From Eopsaltria australis (Eukaryota > Chordata > Aves > Passeriformes > Petroicidae), in assembly GCA_034509425.1 (NCBI GenBank), contig JAVTVJ010000853.1, forward strand, positions 62,001-126,000: a stretch of DNA of 64,000 nt, read 5' to 3'. Position 1 is the stretch's first letter. The number at the start of each line of letters is the position of its first letter. The notes beneath the pieces were generated by a model. It did not search any database, had not been told where the DNA came from, and saw nothing but the letters and a program-made list of their open reading frames with translations. Both the position numbers and the translations under genes were made by a program. This document shows, in pieces, positions 34,500 through 45,220 of the stretch.

Positions 34500-35850
34500 T
34501 AGGCCAAGCAGTAAGTGGATCTCAGACATCTTGACATACAATAGGTGAAAACACCTTTGCCATTCTTGACAAGACAAAGCTGTACCCTGGAATAACATCA
34601 TTGCTTTCCATAGCAATGACAACAGAAGCTTCATGAGAGAGAGAGAAAAACAACTCTGCTCATCTCCAGATTTGTTACCTGGAGACCCAGAGCTTATCTG
34701 ACACAGGCTGTCTTTGTCATTTGGCAAACAGATGCTGCCAATTTGATGTGAAACAGTGGCCATTAAGTGCCTGAGAACTGCTGTTGGGTATGTCTTACCA
34801 TTTTCAAAGCTGCTTCAAAAAGAAAGAAGGCTGCAAAATATATCAGGCATTCAAAAGCATTGAAGCATTTAAGGATTGTCAAGCACTGCAGCACCCGCTG
34901 GCTCAGCCTCCAGAAGTGCACATCAAGGACACTGCAGCAACAAACAACCCTTTAGAAAACATTTCAGGAGCCAGGACGAGGTGTATAAATGTGCAGGGGT
35001 CAAAAGTGTAGCAGAACACCTTAGTTCAGTAGATATTCAGCAGTGCTATTATTATCACAATTACATCTTCACACCACTTAGCAGACTTAGCAGTGCCCGC
35101 AGGCTGAGGCTGCTGGAGACCCTGCTTGACACAGGAGTTCATCCCATTACCTTGAAAATCCCAGACTAAGTAAATTCAAGTTTGTCACATGGTTTGGTCA
35201 GGACACATGATCCTGGTTGGAATGAAGGTCAAAGTAAAGAGGGTGCATGGTAAGACAAGATTTAAAGAATAATGTGTTGGAAGTTGACTGCAATTGTCAC
35301 CTGAGTGGAGGCTTGGAAACTGTTGGAGGATGGATTCCTTAAAGTCAAGGTGACACTGGGGAGCCATGAGTGCAATTTCAGAGAGATGGAACTGTGCTAG
35401 CAAATTATGTGCCGTTAAAACCAAATCGCTTCAATACAGTTCCCAGCAGAAAGGAGAAACGTGCTTGCTAACATAGTCTGTGTCAGGCACTACCTTAGGC
35501 TGTGAGTGATCTCATTCCTTCTGTGCTACCTTCTACCTGCTGAGGCCTCACCCCAAACCAAATCAGAAAATGGACTTTTTTCAAAGGGATGCTTTGAAAG
35601 TTGGAAATATACCATGTGAAAGGTTCATCCTGAATCATGTACCAAAAGGATAAAATAAAAAGGTGTTTTGTTACTGAAAGTATTAATTCTATGTAAAGCA
35701 AGATTTCTGCAGTTCAGGAAAGTAATGCTGGGCCACCTGTAAATGAAGGCAGAATATGCCACTGTACTGTGACTGAAAAATATGCACAGGACCTTGTGTC
35801 AGTACCTGTTGTTATAGATGTCTTTTAATAAAAACATTTTCTTGTGGATC
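34500..35850 (+). pseudogene. Decayed hAT-superfamily DNA transposase
   Basis: Pieces of a hAT transposase occur in the correct order on the plus strand but in different frames. At 34541-34573 IGENTFAILDK matches the N-IGTAENIFNALDK region. In the same frame GCLCHLANRCC at about 34706-34735 matches the conserved CxCHLANLCC, then SYHFQSCFKKKEG follows. After a frame change, HCSTRWLSLQKC at about 34884-34919 matches the highly conserved (H/L)CxTRWLSL. After another, FRSQDEVYKCAGVKSVAEHL (34957-35022) and IFTPLSRL (to 35088) match the downstream helical region. RKVMLGHL near 35716-35739 followed by a KAEYATVL-like piece fits the C-terminal dimerisation domain, normally KVMLxIL...SNAECERVFS. In-frame stops and at least three frame changes make it non-functional. 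I found no terminal inverted repeats. A decayed copy of a domesticated hAT gene cannot be excluded. Confidence 0.75.
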
Positions 35851-38550
35851 CCCTGGAACCTCTGTGTGGGGGCAGTGCTGTTATTGTGAACTACCTTCCA
35901 CTGCTATGGCATATTCCCTTCTCATCCTACATACCTAGATTTTTTAGTTGCAGATGCAATGTGTGAGGGGAAAATTAGATCTTTCTGCTTCCAAGTGTAG
36001 GTCAGTGACTAGTCCTGTTTACTAGGATTGCCCTCATACAAAATATTTTTTGTAATCACTTGTTTAATTGCTTTGTTAACTTGGCAACTTTGGGGGTTGA
36101 ACAAGCACTGTGATTAATTTGCCTGCACTGTATATCCCAGAGATGGTCCTCCAGGTGAGAACTGAGATACTTTGCTGAGTGCGTTTGGGGAAGGTGGCTT
36201 TGTCCATGATTGATTTCCACTGTGAACAGGAGAATCTATGTTTCATAAGCTTAGTAAATTCCTAAACATAATAAATACATCAATATAAGAGAATTAATTT
36301 TCCAACTTATTTATTTCCTAAAAATTAGAAACTCATCTTTCAAAATTAGTATGTATATATGCATAGCAAGTTTATTTGAAATAAGATGTAATTTGCATGA
36401 GTTTTCCATAATTTTTGCAAAACAATGTTAATTACCCTTTTTAATGATCCAGAGCATCCCGAATTTTTATATTTCAGTTTTTCATGTTTGTAATTCCAGC
36501 CCTAATTTCCATTAACATAACTGTATTGCAAAAGAGTGACTTCAAAACATACTCATAGTACAAGTGTTGTTTTGAAAACAAGGAGGAATGTATAACTAGC
36601 ATGTCATTTTGTCTTGGGGAGGTTTTTTTTCCGTAATAACCAAGAATTCTTTCCAAAAGGAGGCACCTTGATGACAGGTTTGAGAATCTTGTGTGTTGTT
36701 GAATACAAACCTTTACATGTAAATATATTTATGTTTTAGTATGTATATGTATGCTATGACTCTATACAGTTACTGAACACAGCTACATAAAAGGTATGAG
36801 AGAGAACAAAGCATCACTCACACTCCTAAGTTCCAGCAGAGGCTGATTTGAAACCTCCCATTGATAACTGAATAGCAAGACAAGAGTTGGTGCAGAATTC
36901 ATCTTCAGTTATTTTTGATTTATAAATCTGATTTTATATTCATAACTATAAATGTGAATATAAATTTCCAAGGGCAAAACTAATCTTAGTTCATGTAATT
37001 CCATCATATCCTAGATAGGCTCGTTTTCTTCATACTGTCTTTTACATCTTTTCACTATATTATATGCTGCCCATCTTCACATGATCCAAGTAATTTCCAG
37101 CAGAATATGAGATGTTTTTGTCACACATAACCTCATTCTAGTTACATTATTTTTTCCTACCATAAGAAACACTCACATAAATTTCATTTATACTCTCTTC
37201 ATTACCTTTTTTTTAATCCTGGCTATGCTGAGTTTAATCTCTGTAGACAGGATGAGCTTGTGTGCATGCCTGTGAGTGTGTTTAAGGAATCTGTATTTTT
37301 ATTAAATAAGAACAACACTTAATCAGCTGATATTTATGACTGTGACATAGGAAAGTCAGGAATATATCATATGCTTTTAAAAAATATTTAATGTAAACCA
37401 GAAGCTTTTGAAACTGGTTTGCTTGGTGATCTCACATCTGTTATCTGCATGCTCATACTACCCTGCTAAGTCTTCTGAGTCTACTGAAAACTTGCCAAGG
37501 GGATGCTGATACAAAGATTTTAAATTGGAATTAGACTGAAATGAAATTACAGTGCTTTTCCCTGTTCCTTTCTTAAGCAGCTTTTTATTTCCACTGGTTT
37601 TGTGACAACTGAATATTAATTTAATTCTAAGATTCAGAATGATTAAACTTAAATTGCAGCAGATTTTTTTTCATGGATCACCAACGCCAACTATATTGTA
37701 AAATATGCATTGACATTCTGCAAGAGATTGTTTACTGTACATTGCCGAATCCCAAGTAATCCTCTTGAGCTTTTGCTAGTGATAATCCTTCCCACTGCTA
37801 TTATGAGTAGTGGTAATAACTCTTCCTTTAACATGGAGTGATAATTCTTCCTCTTTACCCCCATAAACCTCTTTTACCCTCATAAAATTTCCAATAAACC
37901 AACTCAAACTTGCAAAGCAGAAACAACTCATCATCACTTGTAACAGAGAGATAACACAAAGCATTTCCAAAGACTGCAATTAATCCTGGGGCAGCAGTAC
38001 TCAAGAATTCCAGCACCCAACTAAGAAAGGTATTGTTACCTGAAATGTTTTGTCTAAAATAAGTGCATTGTAAAGGCATATGGGTCTCAAGAACTGCTGG
38101 TTCACTTTCTATTTCTAGTTTTCTATTCTAGTGAGAGCTCAGGCAGACTGCCTCTCCATTTCCCTCTTTGGATGATGACTGCTTCTGCTGGAAGCTCTTT
38201 GAGCAGGGTATTGTCTCTCTCTTTATCTTTGTGCTGCATTCTGCTGTGTTTGGCACAAAGAAATTATAGAAACACTGAAGAGGGTACAAGGAATCAGGCT
38301 GGAGTATGCTGCTTCCCAGCCAGAGTAGTCCAGGAGCCCCAGTTGGCTGTCTGGCTGTTCAGAACACAGTTTAGCTGGGGGGCAGAGGGAAGGGAAGTGC
38401 AAAACAGCAAACGAGTTATTGCCTCAACAGCCTCTACCCAGTTAAGTTGCTATGGTGCCTGGCACAATGGGAATGAGAGGTTCAAGTAAGTTTCCACCTA
38501 TTGGTAAAATAAACAACAAAAACTATTTTCTCTGCATGTTGAGAGCTTTA
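35851..38550. other. No gene or repeat recognised
   Basis: About 2.7 kb of AT-rich, unique-looking DNA. The part around 36050-36300 has the texture of conserved noncoding DNA, but I have no alignment to support this. No recognisable ORF. Confidence 0.45.
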
Positions 38551-38686
38551 TCTCCTCTCTTCTCCTCTCTTCTCCTCTCTTCTCCTCTCTTCTCCTCTCT
38601 TCTCCTCTCTTCTCCTCTCTTCTCCTCTCTTCTCCTCTCTTCTCCTCTCTTCTCCTCTCTCTCTCCCCTCTTCTCTTCTCTCCTCT

Positions 38687-38727
<41 letters not shown>

Positions 38728-38895
38728 CCTCTCTCCTCTCCTCTCCTCTCCTCTCTCTCCTCCTCCTCTCCTCTCCTCTCCTCTCCTCTCCTCTCCTCTC
38801 CCTCTCCTCTCCCTCTCCTCTCCTCTCCTCTCCTCTCCTCTCCTCTCCTCTCCTCTCCTCTCCTCTCCTCTCCTCTCCTCTCCTCTCCTCTTCTT
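38551..38895. repeat. 345-base uninterrupted pyrimidine tract (CT-rich satellite-like)
   Basis: Every plus-strand base from 38551 to 38895 is C or T. The tract starts with 11 perfect copies of the 10-mer TCTCCTCTCT (38551-38660). A mixed segment and a CT dinucleotide run (about 38690-38722) follow, then a long TCCTC pentamer array with two CCCTC variants near 38800-38815. The 134-176-codon ORFs here on both strands are by-products of the low complexity (Ser/Leu/Pro or Arg/Glu/Gly only) and are not genes. Such mirror-symmetric homopurine-homopyrimidine DNA can form triplex (H-DNA) and is usually length-variable. Confidence 0.97.
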
Positions 38896-39659
38896 GTTTC
38901 ATTCAGTATCCCACAGACTATTTTTGCTACCAACCATCGAAGGACTAGGGGCAGAGAAGTTACTGCCTTAACAGTGAACTAAAGGCTGTTCTGGGTTACA
39001 CCCACATAAATGCAGAATAACTTCATTGAAATAAATGAGCTGCGAGTGGTGTAAACGACTTTCTCCTTTGTCTCGGGGAAAGTACACCAATTTACTTCAA
39101 ATGTATATCAGACTCGAAGTAGATTCAATTTATGCTCGTTTACCAGGGCACTATTTGGACCATTCTCAAAGAGAATTATTTGGTCTCACCAGTAGCATGA
39201 AGTATTCATTTTGTTTCATTTTTTCCCTCTGTTTTTTCACACGGTGTCAGTCACACACATTCTTCTCCACCATGTCAAGAAGAGATAAGCAAAAAACACA
39301 CTGACTTATGTTACTGAGCTTAAACTCTTGTTTACAAAAATAACTTAAATAGGTGCCATTATCAACATGAAGCAAGGGTGAGATGTTCTCTGAGAACAAA
39401 AAAATGGAAAAAAGGTACTGGAATAACACAACACATTGCATAGTAATTAATCATCACTGCTGTGTCTAAGCTGTCTGGGAGCTATGAGGGACTAAATAAT
39501 GAAGCAGGTGAATTGCTGTTTAAAGATATACAGTTTATTGTTAAAAATCTGAAATGAAACCCTGCTACCACAGCCAACTGGGTTGTAGCCAAGACTGCCT
39601 TAATCTTTTATAAAGTGCCAGAGGCAATTGTCTTTTATAGATACACAGGGCATACCTCA
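38896..39659. other. No gene recognised
   Basis: AT-rich DNA between the pyrimidine tract and the CR1 fossil. The 89-codon ORF at 39035-39304 (+) has no recognisable domain. Confidence 0.45.
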
Positions 39660-40035
39660 GCAGCTGGAAAAATAGTCAAGAAAATTATGAAAGATAGAAT
39701 TATATATTAATTTAATGTATACAACCTGGTAGGACTAAAGCCTCAGGCTTCTCGAGGCCAAATAATAGCTCTCTAAGCTGCCAATGCTCATTCAGAATTA
39801 ACAAAACAGTGAATAAGGGAGAAATGGTGGATAAAATTTATTCAGGCTTTCAAAAGACCTTTGGTAAAGACCCTTACAAGAGACTGTTTGGGAAACTTGG
39901 TAACCATGGAGTGAGAGTTAAAACTTCACATGGATTAAGACCTCACTAGGAGATAGGGAAAAAGGGGAAGGAATAAGATTCTGTTCTTACTGTAAAAGAG
40001 GTTAGAGGTGCAGTAGCCTACACACCAATGCTTTT
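39660..40035 (+). mobile_element. Ancient CR1 LINE, reverse-transcriptase region (first part)
   Basis: 'ggaaaaatagtcaagaaaattatgaaagatagaatta' (39666) corresponds to the 'ctagaaaaaattattaaaa...gatagaatt' part of old amniote CR1. 'gtggataaaatttattcaggctttcaaaagacctttggtaaagaccc' (39828) is the nucleotide form of the RT motif DLDFQKAFDKVP. 'acaagagactgtttgggaaacttgg' and 'catggattaagacctcactaggagatagggaaa' (39932) follow as expected for the HxxL...SWIKxWLxxRxQ region. All are on the plus strand and in order, with base changes and frame breaks throughout. Similarity stops near 40035 and resumes at 41171. Confidence 0.75.
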
Positions 40036-41170
40036 TCTCTGTGCCAAATCACAGAGCCCATACTCATGAGCAGCTCCATTGAAATCTGCTGCTGACTGTG
40101 GTGGGAAGTTTGTTGTTACTGTGCTTCAGGAAGTTTAAATAAGGTTTAGAGGACATGATGGCATATTTATAGACAGTCTGAAAGGGGAAAAGCTCTGTAA
40201 ATTAACCACATAAATTGGGCGTGCAAAAATCAGGTGGATTTAGTTAAGAGCTGAGATAACTATGAAGGACCATAAAATCATCTCCATGAACTTGTAAGGG
40301 AAGTGTTTTTCTAGTCACCAAATCACCCTATCAATGGCATCACTGAAATACCTGTCCAGATTTCCTACCTGCCAATTTCCTTTGGGAGGGTGGTATGTGT
40401 GTTCACTAGACAGCCTTTTATGTCATTTCTTTGAGCCTCTAGTTAGAGGAGTATCTGCAGAGAGTAAAAAACCAAAAAGCAAACAAAGAACAAAAATCAA
40501 GAAAAAGAAACAAGACCAAATTTCCAAAGAAATTTTACTTGAGAATGACTGTAACCAAATTACATCTTGTGTGAAGGAAGTTAAGGTATTTTTATTATGG
40601 GTCCTGAAGCAAGAGTTGCATTCTGTACTTTCCTCTGAAGTCACCTACTTTTGACTCAGGTGGAAGTGGGCAAGACCATTAGGTCTTAGCAGGGTTGATG
40701 TGCTTTTGGTCATATCACTTGGCGGGTATCACTGGCTACAAAAAGTACTGTGCCTTACTCTCCAATATCCAGTGTGACAGCTAAGCATACAACACCATTT
40801 CTCTGCTTTCTCTGCTTGACATTACACAAGTTTAGTAGCTGCCCTCAAGCTGAAAATCATTTTGGAGAAGGCTATGTTTTCTCTATGAAACAGATTTATT
40901 CCAAACTCCATCTAAAATTGCTATGCATGTTCAAAGAGATGAATAATGCAGTTGTTTTATAAGGAGGACAAATATGAGAAAAAGAAGTGAAAAAATAGAT
41001 AAAAATAGATGGGAAGGTAATGGCCCATAGCCAGGTATGCAAAATTTTGAAAGCATAAAGTACAAATAATTCTCGTAGCAAGGCTGAGGAAGACTAGTTT
41101 GTCTCACTTTGCTTGGTACTATGGCCCTGAATCAGCTGCTTAAAAACCCCAGAGAAGTGTACAAGTCTCT
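40036..41170. other. About 1.1 kb block interrupting a CR1 fossil
   Basis: The CR1 consensus has only about 75 bases between the sequences found at 40035 and at 41171, yet 1.1 kb lies here. It does not resemble CR1. The 106-codon ORF at 40334-40654 (+) is Lys-rich without a recognisable domain. It is probably an insertion of another element too old to recognise. I could not define ends or a target-site duplication. Confidence 0.4.
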
Positions 41171-41655
41171 AAGGTGAACAGAATGAGGACACAAACTTTG
41201 TTGATGGCATGAACTTGCTTGGCTTAGTAAAACTGAGAACTGACTGCAAAGATTTGCAAAAAGACTGTACAGGGCTAACTGGCTGAGAGATAAAATGGAA
41301 AATGAAATTCAATATGGATAAATGTAAAGTAATTTACACAGGTAAAAGCAATAAAGCTTTAGTTACAAAATTATGGGCTCTGGGCTGACTATTATCATTC
41401 AGGAGAGAGATATTGGGAATATCATAGCCAGTTCTATAAAAAAATCAACTCAATTTTCAGTAGAAGTGAAAAAGCAAATCAAACCTTAGGAAATATCAGG
41501 AAATGAATAGAGAACAAATAGATAATGTTATTATGCCAATGTATAAATGTGTGATATGCTTGCACCTTCAATGCTTTCTGCATTTCTGGTCTTTCTGTTT
41601 CAGCCAGAAGTGGGAAAGGCACAGGAAAGGGCAGGATGGCTGATTAAAGGTGTGG
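41171..41655 (+). mobile_element. Ancient CR1 LINE, end of reverse transcriptase and C-terminal region (second part)
   Basis: Resumes the copy at 39660. 'ggtgaacagaatgaggacacaaactttgttgatggcatgaac' (41174) corresponds to the FADD-box region, consensus 'ggcaaagtttgcagatgatacaaa'. The stretch 'aaaatggaaaatgaaattcaatatggataaatgtaaagtaatttacac' (41292) is an unmistakable CR1 block. It is followed by 'ttatgggctctgggctgactattatcattcaggagagagatattggg' (41371), 'agttctataaaaaaatcaactcaa' (41432) and 'ggcacaggaaagggca' (41618). The FADD aspartates are altered (the region reads F-V-D-G). Dead, and very old by divergence. Confidence 0.85.
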
Positions 41656-44600
41656 GTGCCATCTCTGCAAGAAACAATGAGTTGGACCAGGACTCCTGGG
41701 GAAGAGGTGAGGCAGAGCAGGGGAAACAAGGAGGAGGTGAAGAGGGATCAACTTCTGATTCATCAGCTTAAAGTCATGAGAATATTGTGCCACACACTCA
41801 GTTAAAAGCAGACAAACTGGAGTAATTCTTTACACATATGTGAAAGCCACTGATGCTAAAAATTACCACTGTGGTAAAGGCACCTCCTGTGTCTGAAAGG
41901 AGAATATACTGAGGGTGACCTAATAGAGCTACCATCTCTGTTTCTGGCTTGTAAAACATGAGCAGTGAAGGATTTTCTGGCTCTTCTTTTACCCTGGGCA
42001 TCTGCCCCTGGTCTGTCAGAGAGACTGCTGGGCTGGGTGTAGTTTTGATCTATGTGCCTTACACTGTGCATGTAAAAGTTACTCCTAGAAGGCAGAGAGG
42101 GGTACACACACATGAAAAGAGGCATATGGAGGGATAAAACTGCCCTCAGCGCAGGAAGGGAGGGGAACACAAAAAGGAGCATCCAAGGAATGTCAGAACA
42201 TTATGTATTATTGTTTTATTCTCTGGAATCTTAGGCTGATCAGCCTACATATCAAAAAGTGCTTTTTGCAATCAGCGGGAGTTGGTTTAGGGCCTCAGGG
42301 CAAAGCTCTGGTCCATTCCCATTGCAGATGTGGTTTCCAGATAGAATTCACTCTGAAGAGCAGAAAAGTCACTCTGCAGTGACTCAAGGTGCATCTATTT
42401 GTCATTCTATCTGTATCTTTCACTGTCCCTCTTTTGTGCTTTCTCTGATAAGGGACCTTGGTGACTGAAATATAGATCAAAGCACCAGCCTAAGGCTGGT
42501 CAAAAGAAAAGGGAAGAGAAAAAAAGTGAAAATATGTATCATTGAGCTTAAAATATTCTTTCTTATTTTCTGTCCTTTCTATATTAAGATTTTCAGTCTA
42601 ATCCTGCATTTAGCATATCCTATAGTTACTTTGAAAGAGAAGTTAAAGGGAGAGACTCAACAAAAGATTTTCCTTTCTTGTATTGTAACTATACTTAATT
42701 CTAAACTTGAACTGTTTCATTATACTTTGGATTAGATGGTGACTTATTGTGCTTGATGTACCGTGTCTGTGCTGCTCATTAAAGTTTTCTATGATTTTTT
42801 ATGATTTTCATGAATCCTCACAAAGCCATGAATCCAGTGACTTTGGTCCTCTGTGTTCGGTTACTTTAATTTTAACAACCAAATATAACAGCCCAGGTTG
42901 TTGTGTGTTAATTGTGAGGAAAGGTACATAATTTATTGTATAACTTGCCAGAGTACCCATATTTGAGGTACAAAGTCTAGAGCAATTGAAATTTCTTTTC
43001 ATACCACTGAGACTCAAACACATTAGATAAAAGTTTTCTTGTCTCATATACTGGAAGAGGGAACACCTCTGGGTATGAATAAGACTGGAAAGCTGGTTGT
43101 GTCCAAATTATCTTTCTTTTAGCACAACACAATCTGTAAACTCTCAGAGATTTATATAAAGGGTTCTGTTTCATTTATGAAATAAATATATGGTATAAGG
43201 GCAAACTTTTTATTCCATCATTTTAATTCCAATAGCTGCTCCACACATTTCTCTTCAATATTGTCATAACAGTTCATGCTTTTTCCTGACCCAGAAACCA
43301 GTGTTTCTGCAGTAGCATCAGGGCATACTTTTCCATCACATTTTTTCATGGGTTTTATGAATCAATGACACTGTTTTCACTACCTACAGTAAGATTTAAC
43401 TATATTCAGTTTTATTACAGTGCCCAGAACAGGTTGTTAGGCTACAGCAATAGATCAGCATAGCTTCACCAAGCTCAGTACAACTTTACTCCATTGAACC
43501 ATTTGATGTGATGCTTTTAGTGGGTGTGCGTTGTTGAAAATAGCATCCTTCTTTCCTCCTAAAGCAGAACAAATTTATGCAAAGTTACAGTTATGGCAAA
43601 TTTAGAACCAGTACTTTCTGTTATAACATCATTTGTGCTGGCAAGGTAAAAAAAAAAAAATCCCTAATTTTTTCAAGACTTTGGTTTCATAAGGAAATTC
43701 CTCTGATCTTATTATAGTGAAAAGTACTACACTCTGGCAATGACTTTTATCCAAAACTTACTAATCTCTCTAAAAGTTCCTCCTGCAAAATTATAGCCTC
43801 AAAATATGAGCCATTTACTGCCAGATGTTTTGCAAGCTGTTCTGTAACGTCACATAAAAAGCAATGAAATAAAGACAGAGCCATAGCAATATATATGATA
43901 AGGAGCTAAAATCGGGATAGAGAGGGGTATTAGCTTTGTAAAATTTACAGTAATGTGAAGAAATCAAGGTGTTCTTGGAAACTGAGTATAGACAAGCCAA
44001 TTTTGAGTGATTTTTTTTCAAGATTAAGCAGAACATTCGGTTAAGAAATGACTGAATAAATTTATGTATTTTGCAATGCACCATGAACACCATCAAACTT
44101 TCCTCTCTGTTGAACCAAATGAAGAAATAAATTTAGGACTTGAAGGGTATCCTTCTCCCATCCAAAGACATTTCTGCAAGAAACACTGATCCCACAGGTG
44201 GATTCCCGGTTAGACATCTCACATGGGATGTGCCAAACCACTATCAGTCCTGATAATGATATTCTTGATCTCATCAGGTTTCTCTCACTTTCACTGTGTG
44301 TCCCCCTGCCCAAGTAACTTCGGGCACCTTTTGCTAGTGGTGGCTGGAGGTGCACAATTTTTCAGACCAAGGTTAGTACATTAGTCAGATGGAAAGAGCA
44401 GGCTTTGATCATGAAGGACATGAAAAAATGAAGCATGGGTAGGCAACCCCTGAGCTCCTGTTTCAGAGTAATTGTTACTTTGGTACATACCAGTTCAGCC
44501 TCAATAGACATTGGTAGCTGAAAACCACAGAAGCTGACATGAGAAACAGGTGATTAAACAGAGAGGAAAGTGAAAAAAATTACTTGTTACTGTAGAAATC

Positions 44601-45060
44601 AACAGTTTTGGAATGCAGACTGGATTTTTTTTTATTATTTTATTATTTTAAAGATCAATATTTAGCAGGAGGTGAATGACTTGTCACCCCTGCATATATT
44701 TCATATCCCTTTGTCACTGCCTGTGATGCAGATCAGGGTCTTCAGACAAACCAGAGGTACAAAAGAGGAAAACAGAGCAATATCTTGAAGTCAAGAGGTG
44801 GTTTTACTAATAACAACAGTAATTTATTTTACTCTTAGCTGTTAGGATAGTGTCTGCATGGAAATATTCTCTGCATGAGGGAGTAAGTGAACACATTCTT
44901 TGCTTTCCTATGTTCTGTGTTTTAGGGGAATAATTTACGTTTGTGTCAGTGGGAAAACTGAGCCTGAGAGTTAATTCTTAATTTGTGCATGAAGCCCTGA
45001 TCTGAGATGAGAGAAGGAGACACTAAAATACAATGTAATGGAAATAATAAGCAGGATTTT
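41656..45060. other. No gene recognised over about 3.4 kb
   Basis: AT-rich DNA with a near-palindrome (ACCAGCCT/AGGCTGGT) at 42484-42500 and an A13 run at 43648-43660. The 108-codon ORF at 41856-42182 (-) and the 97-codon ORF at 44062-44355 (-) show no recognisable domain. Confidence 0.45.
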
Positions 45061-45220
45061 CATAGAAATATAGAATCTTTAAGGTTGGAAAAGACCTCTA
45101 AGGTTTTTGAGTCCATGTGTTAACCCAGCACTGCAAAGCCCTCCACTAAACCACATCCACAAGTTTTTTTAACAGTTCTGTCTGTTCAGGAGTCTATAAT
45201 GCTGACCACTCTCTATTTAC
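45061..45220 (-). mobile_element. CR1 LINE 3' end fragment
   Basis: Begins with the inverted tail 'catagaaatatagaatctttaaggttggaaaagacctctaaggttttt'. Then 'gagtccatgtgttaacccagcactgcaaagccctccactaaaccacatcc' follows, the 3' untranslated block of a CR1 subfamily with 'acccagcactgcc'. Similarity weakens after 45170 and is lost by about 45220. It is the same subfamily as 47698-48000. Confidence 0.85.

Noticed and set aside
38452..38982. 176-codon plus-strand ORF and 134/136-codon minus-strand ORFs
   Set aside because: They are produced by the pyrimidine repeat. Composition is only Ser/Leu/Pro or Arg/Glu/Gly, and frames on both strands are open at once.
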